From positions 62,001 through 126,000 of the forward strand of contig CAMYZS010000001.1 in NCBI GenBank assembly GCA_947303945.1: a DNA stretch of 64,000 bases, written 5' to 3'. Of this stretch, positions 25,043 to 34,120 are shown one piece after another. The position numbers were made by a program, and so were the translations under genes. Position 1 is the stretch's first letter. Each line of letters starts with the position of its first letter. The DNA is from an uncultured Candidatus Saccharibacteria bacterium (lineage in GTDB: Bacteria; Patescibacteriota; Saccharimonadia; Saccharimonadales; Saccharimonadaceae). Below the pieces are notes generated by a model that had not been told where the DNA came from, made no database searches, and saw only the letters and a list, made by a program, of their open reading frames with translations.

Positions 25043-26425
25043 TCAACTTGTATAAATTTTTTGACGTAAATCTGTAATTTGTTCTCTTAAATTAAAATCA
25101 GTCTTAAGGTTATTTTTTATTACTTTAATACCATGCATAATTGTCGTATGATCTTTACTTAATTCTCGACCAATCTCTACCGTACTAAGTCCTAATTCTT
25201 CTTTCATTAGATACATTCCAATTTGGCGAGCGGTTTTTATATTTTTAACTCTGCTCGTACCTAATAAATCCTTTGAGCTAAGATTATAATACTTAGCAAC
25301 TTTATCAATCAATTGTCTAACGGAAATTGTTTTTCGTTTTGTTTGTATATTGCTTTGAGTAATATAACTATCATCAATTAATTCGCATGGGGGGACACCG
25401 CGTAATTCCGCGAGGGCGAGGATTTGATTTAATTTACCTTCAAGATCTCGAATATTATTACGTACATTTTCTGCAATAAACTCTACGGTTTTATTGTCAA
25501 TATCTGCACCTAGTAACTCAGCTTTAGATTTTAGAATTGCACAACGAGTCTCGAAGTCTGGCATCTGGATATCAATTGGTACACCCATCATAAGACGAGA
25601 AGCTAGGCGTTCGTCAATGGTGGCAATCTGAGCAGGCAAGCGGTCACTCGCAACTATGATTTGTTTGTCGTGTTGTTGCAATTCATTAAAAGTGTGGAAA
25701 AACTCATCTTGAGATTTCTCCTTATTTGCGATAAATTGAAAATCGTCAATAATTAATACGTCAACTTTGCGATATTTATCTGCAAAGCCGTCTAATTTTT
25801 TACGCATCGCCTCAACAAACTCATGATAGAATTGCTCAATCGTCACATATAATACATTCATATTTGGATTATGTTCGAGTATTTCATTACCAATTGCTTG
25901 AATTAAATGCGTTTTACCAAGACCTGGCCCACCATAAATAAAATATGGGTTATAACGCATTCCAGGGTTTTCAATTACCGCATGAGCAGCACTAACGGCT
26001 AAATCGTTGTTGCTGCCAACCACGTAATTACTTAGCCTAAATTTAGGGTTTAGGCCATTTCCGTCAACAGATAATCTTTTTTTATCAAGCATAGAAGCCA
26101 TCGTGGTAACTTTTTTAGGGAAAGTAGAAATTGGTGTATTATCCGGAGATATTTCAACTGCCCGTTTGACGGTCGGCTTATTGTTATTATTATCAATAAT
26201 AACAATAAATTCTTTATATTTATAATTAGAAGAATTTAGAGCGTCAATGATTGCGCTATGATATTTTCCCTCAATTTGAGCCTTAATGAAGACATTTGGT
26301 ACGGATGTGATTAAAATACCATCATTATTAGAAACGAAATTAAAACGCGCAAAATAAGCTTCATATGCCATCTCTGACACATTATTCTTAATCTCATCTA
26401 ACACTGACTGCCATTCGTTTGGCAT
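25043..26425 (-). CDS. dnaA: Chromosomal replication initiator DnaA
   Basis: A 460-residue DnaA. Domain I (about 1-85) begins EWQSVLDEIKNNVSEMAYEA; after a short linker the AAA+ domain has Walker A GGPGLGKTHL (about 160), Walker B VLIIDDFQFI (about 223) and the sensor region DERLASRLMMG; domain IV (about 365-460) carries the helix-turn-helix and DnaA signature SKDHTTIMHGIKVI. A GGAGG ribosome binding site precedes the ATG. It ends with TGA, which is evidence that UGA is a stop codon in this genome. Confidence 0.97.
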   Translation of the reverse strand: MPNEWQSVLDEIKNNVSEMAYEAYFARFNFVSNNDGILITSVPNVFIKAQIEGKYHSAIIDALNSSNYKYKEFIVIIDNNNNKPTVKRAVEISPDNTPISTFPKKVTTMASMLDKKRLSVDGNGLNPKFRLSNYVVGSNNDLAVSAAHAVIENPGMRYNPYFIYGGPGLGKTHLIQAIGNEILEHNPNMNVLYVTIEQFYHEFVEAMRKKLDGFADKYRKVDVLIIDDFQFIANKEKSQDEFFHTFNELQQHDKQIIVASDRLPAQIATIDERLASRLMMGVPIDIQMPDFETRCAILKSKAELLGADIDNKTVEFIAENVRNNIRDLEGKLNQILALAELRGVPPCELIDDSYITQSNIQTKRKTISVRQLIDKVAKYYNLSSKDLLGTSRVKNIKTARQIGMYLMKEELGLSTVEIGRELSKDHTTIMHGIKVIKNNLKTDFNLREQITDLRQKIYTS

Positions 26426-26658
26426 TTAATCATTAACCTCCTTCCTTTGAAATCATTATACGACTTTTCCACAGGATTTCACAGTTTGAAATAATATTTT
26501 CTAATAATAATTCAGATTAACAGATTAGATTTTTCCACTATTTTCAACTAAACAGGGGATTAAGTATGTGGAAAAGACCTTGAAAAATGTGTAAAAAATC
26601 AGTATAATAGACATAATTCTTTTAATAAAACAATAATTAGAAAGTCAGGAATAAACTC
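26426..26658. other. dnaA-rpmH divergent intergenic region with DnaA-like boxes (oriC candidate)
   Basis: Contains TTTTCCACA (26465-26473), GATTTCACA (26475-26483), TTTTCCACT (26531-26539) and TGTGGAAAA on the opposite reading (26567-26575), mixed with A/T-only runs (for example 26485-26515) that could unwind. It lies where transcription diverges (dnaA left, rpmH right), the usual origin layout. Boxes here match TTTTCCACA rather than the textbook TTATCCACA. Confidence 0.6.
26580..26608 (+). promoter_or_regulatory. Promoter of rpmH-rnpA-yidC-jag
   Basis: TTGAAA at 26580-26585, a 17-base spacer and TATAAT at 26603-26608. Leader of about 45 bases before rpmH, unlike the leaderless genes. A DnaA-like box at 26567-26575 lies just upstream. 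Confidence 0.85.
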
Positions 26659-26796
26659 ATGCCAAAACGTACTTATCAACCACATAAGCGTCAACGTAAA
26701 GTTGAACACGGTTTTCGTAAGCGCAATTCTACTACGAATGGTCGCAAGGTTCTTGCTCGTCGTCGTATTAAAGGTCGCGCACGTTTAACCGCCTAA
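26659..26796 (+). CDS. rpmH: Ribosomal protein bL34
   Basis: A 45-residue highly basic protein starting [14 protein letters not shown] and containing [19 protein letters not shown], the classical bL34 sequence. It binds 23S rRNA in the large ribosomal subunit. It begins the conserved rpmH-rnpA-yidC-jag operon opposite dnaA. The ribosome binding site is weak (CAGGAAT region). Confidence 0.97.
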   Translation: MPKRTYQPHKRQRKVEHGFRKRNSTTNGRKVLARRRIKGRARLTA

Positions 26797-26800
26797 TCTA

Positions 26801-27142
26801 ATGTTAGCAAAAAAATATCGTTTTCATTCCAGGGGTGGGGTACGATATACCTACCAAAACGGTAATACTATACGGGGATCCAAAATATCCTTAGTTTTTG
26901 CAGAGAATTCTCGAAATAAGCAACGCTATGCAGTAGTAGTTAGTAAAAAAGTCTTAAAATCTGCAGTTGGGCGTAATCGTATTCGTCGTCGCGTCTATGA
27001 GGCAATCCGCCTAACACTTCCTAAAGTCGATAAACCGGTGGATTGTATTTTTATTATTTATCATAAAGACATACTTAATTTAGACTTCAAAGAAATTCAA
27101 AAAATCATAAGAGATTTACTTAAAGAAGCTGATATCCTATAA
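26801..27142 (+). CDS. rnpA: Ribonuclease P protein component
   Basis: A 113-residue RnpA that assists the RNase P RNA in trimming tRNA 5' ends. The conserved basic signature is VGRNRIRRRVYEAIR (about residues 53-67), preceded by RYAVVVSKKVLKSA. It starts four bases after the rpmH stop. The N-terminus (MLAKKYRFHSRGGVRYTYQNG) is typical of the family. No ribosome binding site fits, so translation is probably coupled to rpmH. Confidence 0.94.
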   Translation: MLAKKYRFHSRGGVRYTYQNGNTIRGSKISLVFAENSRNKQRYAVVVSKKVLKSAVGRNRIRRRVYEAIRLTLPKVDKPVDCIFIIYHKDILNLDFKEIQKIIRDLLKEADIL

Positions 27143-27166
27143 TTAAGAAAGTCAAAAAGGAGCCAT

Positions 27167-28231
27167 ATGTTTGCTTTTCTAGATATGATTATTGTCCGTC
27201 CGATTGTGAATATTCTTTTTGTAATCTATTCCTTGGTTGGCGACTTTGGTCTTGCTATTATTTTATTTACAGCTATTGTTAAACTCTTAACTTGGCCACT
27301 TATGAAGCGTCAACTTCATCAAACCAAGATCATGCGCGAAATTCAGCCGGAATTAGCCGAAATTAAAAAGAACTGCAAAGGTAATCGTCAGCTTGAATCT
27401 ATTCAGATGATGGACCTATATAAGCGCAAAAACGTTAAACCTTTCCGCTCAATGCTGACACTCTTAATTCAATTTCCAATTTTTATTGGTCTTTTTACTG
27501 CTATTAATGTTGCGGTTCGTCCATATGAAAGAAATGATGCTATTTATACCGTTGAGCATTCTGCCTACTTCTTTGTTGAACCAATGAATCATATTAGTGA
27601 TTTAATCACTCAGCAAAAAACTTATCTATCTCAGGTTAAATCTGGTGTAGAAAATCCAACTCTAGAATTCACCCCAAAGCTATTTGGTGTTGTGGATTTA
27701 TCCGTTACGGCTGGCTTTGCTTCTGTTAGTTCTGTTATCGTGTTAATATTCGCTTTTGCTTCTGCTTTAACTCAATTCATTATGTCACATCAGCAGGATC
27801 CAACTCGTCGTAATGGTAAAAAACGTCGCACGATGCGCGACCTTATGAGGGAAGCGGCTGACGGTAAAGAGGCTAGCCAAGATGAAATCAATGCTGTTGC
27901 GCAGGGTCAAATGACTTGGATGATGCCTTTTATGATGTTTATGATTATGATAAACCTTCCAGGCGCCATTGTTTTCTATTATTTACTAAATAATATTATT
28001 ACGGTAGTTCTTCAAAAGCGCATATTTAGCCAAAACTACACCGAAATGGAAGCTGCCGCAGATAAAAAGATTCTCAAAGAACTCAAAGAAGCTCAAGAAG
28101 CCGTCATTGTCGACGATCGCACAATTAAAAATGAAGATAAAACGACGCATTACTCGTCGGATAATAAAAACAAAAAAGAAAAAGTCCATATTACACGAAT
28201 TACTGCATCGGATAAAAAGAAAAGGAGATAA
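27167..28231 (+). CDS. yidC: Membrane protein insertase YidC (Oxa1 family)
   Basis: A 354-residue YidC of the short type without the large periplasmic domain. Five membrane helices are visible (near 10-30, 33-50, 95-115, 185-205 and 250-280), the conserved Arg lies in KLLTWPLMKRQLHQ and the cytoplasmic hairpin follows it (KIMREIQPELAEIKKNCKGN). The C-terminal tail is charged and Lys/Glu-rich, typical of ribosome-binding tails. AAGGAG precedes the ATG. Inserts membrane proteins with or without Sec; the abundant two-helix pilin-like proteins here are plausible clients (inference). Confidence 0.93.
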   Translation: MFAFLDMIIVRPIVNILFVIYSLVGDFGLAIILFTAIVKLLTWPLMKRQLHQTKIMREIQPELAEIKKNCKGNRQLESIQMMDLYKRKNVKPFRSMLTLLIQFPIFIGLFTAINVAVRPYERNDAIYTVEHSAYFFVEPMNHISDLITQQKTYLSQVKSGVENPTLEFTPKLFGVVDLSVTAGFASVSSVIVLIFAFASALTQFIMSHQQDPTRRNGKKRRTMRDLMREAADGKEASQDEINAVAQGQMTWMMPFMMFMIMINLPGAIVFYYLLNNIITVVLQKRIFSQNYTEMEAAADKKILKELKEAQEAVIVDDRTIKNEDKTTHYSSDNKNKKEKVHITRITASDKKKRR

Positions 28232-28234
28232 TAT

Positions 28235-28696
28235 ATGAATACCGATGAATCAATTCGTTTTGCAACGAAATATCTAGAAGACCTGTTGTCCTTCTTTGGT
28301 ATAAACGTAGCGGTTTATTCCACTATTGAGGACGACGTGATTCAATTATCGATTCCATCGACTAGCATGAATTCACTTCTAATTGGTAAAAATGCTAATA
28401 ACTTACGCGCACTTCAGCATGTCCTCATGATGACCCTTATTGCTCGCAATGCTGAGGTAACTCGTGTAAATATCGATATTGCCGACTATAAGCGCCAGCG
28501 TGCTGATAAAATCGAACATCAAGCAGAGAAGTGGATTGATGAAGTTCGTCAGACTGGCCACGAGAAAGTCCTTGACCTAAATGCTGCCGATCGTCGCGTC
28601 GTCCATCGTTATGCTAGTGATTATTCAGACATTGAAACCTTCAGTACGGGTGAAGGGCGCGAGCGTCGCCTTCATATAGTCAAAAAAGAAGCCTAA
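28235..28696 (+). CDS. jag: Jag/KhpB RNA-binding protein (KH and R3H)
   Basis: A 153-residue protein with a KH-type domain (about 35-105; LIGKNANNLRALQHVLM) and a C-terminal R3H domain (ADRRVVHRYASDYSDIETFSTG, about 120-145). Jag/KhpB binds RNA and affects cell-wall growth in Gram-positives. The AAGGAG ribosome binding site overlaps the yidC end. It is followed at once by a SEC-C-like remnant in the -1 frame. Confidence 0.92.
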   Translation: MNTDESIRFATKYLEDLLSFFGINVAVYSTIEDDVIQLSIPSTSMNSLLIGKNANNLRALQHVLMMTLIARNAEVTRVNIDIADYKRQRADKIEHQAEKWIDEVRQTGHEKVLDLNAADRRVVHRYASDYSDIETFSTGEGRERRLHIVKKEA

Positions 28697-28767
28697 TCGT
28701 AAAAAACAGTAAAGCCCCCACTACATGTGGCTCTGGTAAGAAGTATAAGCAATGTTGTGGTAAATAG
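28681..28767 (+). pseudogene. SEC-C zinc-motif remnant after jag (-1 frame)
   Basis: In the frame -1 relative to jag the sequence reads KNSKAPTTCGSGKKYKQCCGK then TAG. This is the SEC-C motif found at the C-terminus of SecA and other proteins, but the first of the two leading cysteines is replaced by Thr. There is no start codon. The jag end carries six A (28682-28687), so a frameshift there would fuse the motif to Jag. It may be a decayed tail, or rarely a recoded extension. Confidence 0.6.
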
Positions 28768-28830
28768 CATATAAAATAAGGGTTTGCGAGGATTTGAAAA
28801 TTTCAAAAAATCATAAAAAAAGCCAAAAAT

Positions 28831-28913
28831 GTTTACAATTTGTTTGTAAAAAATGAGAATGTTTGCAAAAAGGCTATAAACCCTTATAAATAAAGGTAAT
28901 TATTCTTGCAAAC
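28831..28913. repeat. GTTTGCAAA-type repeats upstream of the cupin gene
   Basis: GTTTACAA (28831-28838), GTTTGTAAA (28842-28850), GTTTGCAAA (28861-28869) and the reverse form TTGCAAAC (28906-28913) lie in a 190-base AT-rich non-coding stretch. They match repeats after the gene. Confidence 0.6.
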
Positions 28914-28959
28914 AATTTTTGATTATTGAATGAACTAAATTGTAGTATAAGAGGTGTAT

Positions 28960-29436
28960 ATGAATAATAAGATTGTTCTTACAAACATTTCCAAATTAGA
29001 AGGAAAAAGGAAAACAGGATTAGACAAATATGATTATACAAAATATGAAGTTACTAAAAGAAAAGATTTTAGTCAGTGTTATGTATGCTTTTATGAGTTA
29101 GCCCCTTTAAAAAGTGCCTATCCGAAACACTATCATAAATATAATACCGAATGTTTTTACATTATTAGTGGTTCTGGTGAAGTTGAGACTAATGATGAAA
29201 AATTAAAGGTTACTAGTGGTGATATAATTGTTTTTCCATGTGGAGAAGGGGGAACTCATAAGATAACAAATACTTCGAAGAATGAAAAACTAACATATAT
29301 AGATTTTGACACAACTAACTCTCCAGATATTATTAAATATGTTGACTCTGGAAAAATTGGCATAATAGAACATAATATATCTAGTTCATTTTATAAAGAA
29401 AATAGTCAAGTAGATTATTACGATGGAGAAAAATAA
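28960..29436 (+). CDS. Single-domain cupin protein
   Basis: A 158-residue cupin (small beta-barrel). The metal-binding pattern is present: HYHKYNTECFYIISGSGEVE (His, His, Glu), then FPCGEGGTHKITNT with the last His. Cupins range from isomerases to oxygenases and binding proteins, so the substrate is unknown. I start at ATG 28960 with AGAGG five bases before; a GTG two codons earlier overlaps that site. Codon use is strikingly A/T-rich compared with neighbours, it is isolated between non-coding stretches and flanked by repeats, all suggesting acquisition. Confidence 0.82.
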   Translation: MNNKIVLTNISKLEGKRKTGLDKYDYTKYEVTKRKDFSQCYVCFYELAPLKSAYPKHYHKYNTECFYIISGSGEVETNDEKLKVTSGDIIVFPCGEGGTHKITNTSKNEKLTYIDFDTTNSPDIIKYVDSGKIGIIEHNISSSFYKENSQVDYYDGEK

Positions 29437-29467
29437 TTTTGCAAACAATGTTTGCAAAATGTTTGCA
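29437..29467. repeat. Perfect inverted GTTTGCAAA repeat after the cupin gene
   Basis: TTTTGCAAAC (29437-29446), three bases, GTTTGCAAAA (29450-29459), then a partial third copy GTTTGCA (29461-29467). A perfect 10-bp dyad, suited to a dimeric regulator or a hairpin, starting directly after the stop codon. Confidence 0.75.
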
Positions 29468-29861
29468 GAATATAAATAGCAATGGTTGCAATAGTACTAT
29501 AAATACTATATGTACTAAATGTTACCGAACCACTTTTTTATTGAAATAACAATAATAACGATAGTAGCAATAATACTATATATACCAAAAGTGCATGAGC
29601 TAAAAGGTGGGAGCTTTTTGTTGCCAAGTTTTTAATGGTTTTCCACATATTTTTAGTATAAAACCATAAGTCAACTACCAGCTAACAGATTGGCGTAATA
29701 ATTTCACGTTTTGTCAATTATTATAAATCAATGGCCCTGTTGAAAACTTATTTAATAATGTGGGTAAAGACATTGACCGCAAATACCTTTTTCAAATCAA
29801 TAGAACTAAACTGGTTTAGAGCTACCAAAATAACAATAACCATGCCTTAGCTGCTATTTTA
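29468..29861. other. Non-coding AT-rich stretch between cupin and LCP genes
   Basis: About 390 bases with no credible gene. It holds one TTTTCCACATA (29639-29649), identical to DnaA-like boxes at 26565 and 48903, and an open stretch near 29733-29808 reading NGPVENLFNNVGKDIDRK that ends in a stop and could be a gene remnant; I do not recognise it. Confidence 0.5.
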
Positions 29862-29891
29862 AAAGCCTCCCACGACATCGTGAGAGGCTTT
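29862..29891 (-). terminator. Terminator after the LCP gene
   Basis: AAAGCCTC/GAGGCTTT and CACGA/TCGTG pair in one long hairpin with a single internal mismatch; T-rich on the minus-strand exit. Confidence 0.75.
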
Positions 29892-29914
29892 ATATGAGCT
29901 GTTTATATTAGAGT

Positions 29915-31717
29915 TTAGTTATTATACCCATTTCCGATAATAACAATAAAGTCGCAATCATATTCCTTCAAAGAGTCTGGAATTTTAGTATTAATATCGG
30001 TATTATATCGCGTTTTTAGAGCCTTTGCGGTCTTTGTTAGTGATGAATTAGTTTGATACACCTTAACGCCGTCAAAACCGCTCAAATCGTCTTTTTCTGG
30101 CGCATTTGCGGCTTGTATTACTATAAAACCTTCGTCTTCGAGGTTATTCTTCTCGTTCTTTGCAGCACCGTCAGTATCGCTACCATTTAAAACTACGATT
30201 CTAGCGTTTTCAGATGTGTAGCCTTTACCAGATAAATTTTTCTTAATATAATCATGAATTTGATCGTATTGCCCAACTCCTGCCACTGGATAGACGTAAG
30301 AAATATTATCTATTAGGCCCATTGTTAAATAATTAGTGCCTTGCCCATCGGTATTATATAAAGAGATAGTTTCCATTTTAGTTAAGATGTCGCTATCTGC
30401 TAGCTTTAGTAAAGTCTTAAGCTCTGTATCTTTGAAGTTTGTACGTAAATTTTTTCCGACTGCTTCCTTAATTTTTAAAGCTCCAACAAGATCTGATGTT
30501 AGATTAGTAGCACGCGCTTTCTTAACCATTGCCTCAATGATACGTTGCTGGAAATACTCGCGACTAAAATTACCGCCAGATGCTCCGTAACCACCAAAAG
30601 CGTTACGCGCGCGCGCAACTGCTAAAGCTTTTGAGCCATCTAAATGATAAACCTTCCCAGTCTTATATTCGAAATTATAATGGACATAATCGTAACTTAA
30701 ATCCGCGATTCCGCGTTCATCAGTTGTCTTTATTGTAATTTCATCACCATTCCAGGTCTGGTCGCCATAAGTAAATACCACATCAATCCCACCGATTGCA
30801 TCAATAACTTGAACTACTGCTTGCCAGTTAACATGTACGCGATAATGTACCTTTATACCGAGAATTTCTTCGAATTTTTTCATTAGAGCTTCGGCGGCTC
30901 TTTTCTCGTATTCTTGTTTTTCCTCGTTGGAGACTTTTTGACCAGCATCGATTTTGCTATATATTTCGGAGTAATTACAGTAATATACTTCATTTAGTTT
31001 CCCTGAAGCTGTACAAGTTGATGTCTTTAAATCGCGCGGTAAGCTAATTGCTTTTGCGTCGCCAGTTTCTTGATTAATACTAATTAACATCATAGAGTCT
31101 GTTAAATCGCCACCATCGTAGAGGTCTGGTCGATCCATTACCCAACCTTCCGTACCAAAAACCAAGATATTCGTACGACCATTTGAATCTTTCTCTAAAG
31201 GAGTATCTGGATCTGAAAAAAGCAAACCAATAATACTACCGCCATCGGTTATTTGCGCAACAAAATCGTTCAAATAAAGATAAACGCCGCCGCCGACTAG
31301 AACTAATATAATAACTAGCGCAATTAGAATCTTTTTAAGCATTTTATGCTTCTTTGTCGATTTCTTATTTTTATTTTTTTTCTTTTTTGTTTTTTGCGGA
31401 ATATCAATCAAGTCATCGCTCGAATCATTATTGTAGTTTTCAGATAGAAAATCTCTCACGGCACTATTTTTTTCATCTGCCTCCTTGATTTTCTTTTCAC
31501 TTTCATTATTCTTGACAATATTCTTAGCGTTAAGGCTCTTCGGCTCAATTGTTGTATGCTTTGAATTTTCTTTACTATCGTTGATGCCAATTTTCTTACG
31601 ATTTTGACTCTTTGCAATAGTAGTCTTCTTAGTACTTTGACGTTTTTTTGGCGTCGCTGTCACTATCGTGGAGCTATTTCGCCTCCGTAAGCCATCAATT
31701 GATTTTCCACTACTCAT
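29915..31717 (-). CDS. LytR-CpsA-Psr (LCP) family wall-polymer ligase
   Basis: A 600-residue LCP protein. A basic cytoplasmic region (1-127) precedes one membrane helix (about 128-150) and the LCP domain (about 180-450; NILVFGTEGW, DLTDSMMLISI, ISLPRDLKT, ALAVARARNAFGGYG). A LytR_C-type domain follows (about 500-595; ARIVVLNGSDTDGAAK). LCP enzymes transfer polymers such as teichoic acids or capsule from lipid carriers to peptidoglycan, so this protein could attach the polysaccharide made at 49-57 kb. The start lies six bases after TGG-TAAAAT, so the mRNA is probably leaderless. Confidence 0.92.
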   Translation of the reverse strand: MSSGKSIDGLRRRNSSTIVTATPKKRQSTKKTTIAKSQNRKKIGINDSKENSKHTTIEPKSLNAKNIVKNNESEKKIKEADEKNSAVRDFLSENYNNDSSDDLIDIPQKTKKKKNKNKKSTKKHKMLKKILIALVIILVLVGGGVYLYLNDFVAQITDGGSIIGLLFSDPDTPLEKDSNGRTNILVFGTEGWVMDRPDLYDGGDLTDSMMLISINQETGDAKAISLPRDLKTSTCTASGKLNEVYYCNYSEIYSKIDAGQKVSNEEKQEYEKRAAEALMKKFEEILGIKVHYRVHVNWQAVVQVIDAIGGIDVVFTYGDQTWNGDEITIKTTDERGIADLSYDYVHYNFEYKTGKVYHLDGSKALAVARARNAFGGYGASGGNFSREYFQQRIIEAMVKKARATNLTSDLVGALKIKEAVGKNLRTNFKDTELKTLLKLADSDILTKMETISLYNTDGQGTNYLTMGLIDNISYVYPVAGVGQYDQIHDYIKKNLSGKGYTSENARIVVLNGSDTDGAAKNEKNNLEDEGFIVIQAANAPEKDDLSGFDGVKVYQTNSSLTKTAKALKTRYNTDINTKIPDSLKEYDCDFIVIIGNGYNN

Positions 31718-31750
31718 TACTTCATTTTACCATATGATAAAATGAGGGTT

Positions 31751-34120
31751 TTACTTAATCTTTTCTAGTCTCCACTTCTGAGAATTAGAGTTGCCATCTT
31801 GCCAAAGGTTAACATTGGTGCCATTTTTAATAGTATTTGCATTTAGATTAAGCATTTTTAAGCTACTAATATTACGGAATCTATATGTTCCGTCCATATA
31901 TTTAGTAATATACCAACGTTGAGCTTTTGTAGAGTCATTCTTGTAAATCTGAATATTTGTTCCATTTGATTTATTGCCGTTATAGACATCTATACTATAG
32001 TTACTATTGGCGGCATAAATCTTATAACAATCGCAGCTAGCTAGATATTTTATAGTAAATCTTTGCGCAGCACTTTTGTTACTCTTATATAATTGGACAT
32101 TCCTTTTATTTACAAATTTGCCCCCCACTACGTCTAAAGCGTAATTTGGGTTAGTATTACTTTTAATGTAATAACTTCCATTCAGTGCGCTAGCTTCATA
32201 CTTAATAAGAGCAAACTTTTGTGATTTTGTGTCAGTCTTCTTATATAATTGTATTTTCGTTCCATTTGTACTCCTGCTGCCAGTCGCGTCAAGCACAAAA
32301 GAATCATTACAGACTGATGCGAAAGTATAACTACTATTCCCATTCTTAGTAATTATCCATTGTTGACTACAATTATCGGCTTTAGTTCTAATCACCGCTA
32401 ATACGCCATTTTTAAGGGTGGTAGATTTTGCGCTAAGATATTTACTAGATAAGAGGTTTTTTAATCTATAATAGCCAGTAGATTTATCATATTGTATGCT
32501 ATACTTTTGGCTCGGTTTATTCGTGATTGACCATAGGTGGACGTAAGTATTATCGGCGGTTTTATCTCCATTCAAGGAAATGGCAGAAGTACCGTTTAAA
32601 GTGCTTACTAACGAGTATATGCCATCATCTAACACTCGATCGGCAATCTTAGTCTCTTCCTGTTCTGGCTTCGTGTTCGATGTGGCGGGCGCAGTTGACG
32701 TAGAAGGGGAAGCGGTCACGAGTGGGGCGGGCTTATTATTTGTAGTAGTTTCAGTAATCTCGGTTAGAGCTTTCTTGATTTTGATTTTTTGCCAATCAGA
32801 CTTTGTATAAGTTGTCAAAATGAACTTTTTAGCAACATCATCATATGTTAAAACTACAGATTTATTTTTAAACGGCGAAAAACTAAAGCTATCAGTATCA
32901 TTGCTATATATTACCCATTTCTGTGTATCACTCAACTCATTACGCGCCGCTACGGAAACAGCTTTTCCTTCTTCTGGCGATACACCCGCATCAATTGCGA
33001 CATTTAATTCTGAATTAATTAATGAATAGGTATTATCAGTATTCTTCTTTATTTTAATGATACTATTAGTATCGCCGGAAATTAGCTTATCGTAGCTCAG
33101 ACTATAAACATTCGTTGCTTTATTTACGCGCAAATATAAGGAAGCATCTTTTTCGCTAAAGATATAATAATCACCATCTGTAATGTCGGTAGTTTTTGCA
33201 GTGAATAGTGTATTACCAAACCATTCGCTAAAATACATAAAGAAGTTGCGATTACCATAAGATCCGCAACTTGCAGTGCCAGGGTAGTTCTTTAGGGCTG
33301 CATCATTTGGTGTGTATGGTGTATAGATATAGAGGGAAGCGGTAGCGTAGTTTTCGATATATACTTGCTTTGAACCGCAAGAGGTATTTGGAGAATAGTA
33401 TATTTTATTCGTTGTATATGGGCGGTAATTATAACTATAGATATGCTGTTTGTAATAGTTTAGCTGCCAAGCTGCCATATTAACCTGATTATAAAAACCA
33501 TAATACTTCGTATTGCAAGCTGCATTATCTGGGCAAGCATAGCCCATTACGGTATTAAATTCGTTTTTAGTTGGCCAATCGTCGCCCCAAGCGTAGCTTT
33601 CCTTCTTTAACATAACTAATAAGACTTGGGGATTAATATTATATTTCTTAGCGGCATCATAGATTATTTGCGCCGCCGAAACCATACCATCCTTTACCTC
33701 GCCATTGGTGGAAAAATTATTTACATGTGTTGTTGGGTTCTCATAATATTTATTGATACAGACATATGGCGGAGCGTGGTAGCGACTATCGCCGCCCTTT
33801 GTTCGCATTAACTTTGCATAATCTGCCCGCGTGATATTTGGATTTACGGCTTCTCCTTTTACGTAGTAGCCGTATCCAATCTTTTTCGTACCCCACATGT
33901 CGCAAGTCGGCAAAGTCTTATCCATAAAATTCTGAATTTGTGCCACTGTCATCGTATCAGAGTTATAAAAGACATTATCATCGATAATGCGACCGGCCTT
34001 AAAATCAGTTGCCTTTATTGCGGTTGACGCTGGTGTATTCGCGACAGCCAACCCAAAGAATACTACAATAAATGCGAGTGCCGCTATTGAGCTACTCAGT
34101 CGTAAAAGTTTGTGTTTCAC
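31751..34120 (-). CDS. Secreted lytic-transglycosylase-like protein with ricin-type lectin domains
   Basis: A 789-residue exported protein starting at GTG with a GGAGGGAG ribosome binding site. After the signal peptide (about 1-30) comes an N-terminal domain (about 40-310) with a transglycosylase-like glutamate in VLLVMLKKESYAW and a conserved block GSYGNRNFFMYFSEWFGNT also seen in actinobacterial secreted proteins. Residues about 320-440 and 500-789 contain ricin-type beta-trefoil repeats with Q-x-W-like motifs (SQKYSI, SQQWII, SQKFAL, AQRFTI, AQRWYI, SQKWRL). It probably binds glycans and may cut peptidoglycan; an adhesin role toward a host cell is inference. Confidence 0.82.
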   Translation of the reverse strand: MKHKLLRLSSSIAALAFIVVFFGLAVANTPASTAIKATDFKAGRIIDDNVFYNSDTMTVAQIQNFMDKTLPTCDMWGTKKIGYGYYVKGEAVNPNITRADYAKLMRTKGGDSRYHAPPYVCINKYYENPTTHVNNFSTNGEVKDGMVSAAQIIYDAAKKYNINPQVLLVMLKKESYAWGDDWPTKNEFNTVMGYACPDNAACNTKYYGFYNQVNMAAWQLNYYKQHIYSYNYRPYTTNKIYYSPNTSCGSKQVYIENYATASLYIYTPYTPNDAALKNYPGTASCGSYGNRNFFMYFSEWFGNTLFTAKTTDITDGDYYIFSEKDASLYLRVNKATNVYSLSYDKLISGDTNSIIKIKKNTDNTYSLINSELNVAIDAGVSPEEGKAVSVAARNELSDTQKWVIYSNDTDSFSFSPFKNKSVVLTYDDVAKKFILTTYTKSDWQKIKIKKALTEITETTTNNKPAPLVTASPSTSTAPATSNTKPEQEETKIADRVLDDGIYSLVSTLNGTSAISLNGDKTADNTYVHLWSITNKPSQKYSIQYDKSTGYYRLKNLLSSKYLSAKSTTLKNGVLAVIRTKADNCSQQWIITKNGNSSYTFASVCNDSFVLDATGSRSTNGTKIQLYKKTDTKSQKFALIKYEASALNGSYYIKSNTNPNYALDVVGGKFVNKRNVQLYKSNKSAAQRFTIKYLASCDCYKIYAANSNYSIDVYNGNKSNGTNIQIYKNDSTKAQRWYITKYMDGTYRFRNISSLKMLNLNANTIKNGTNVNLWQDGNSNSQKWRLEKIK

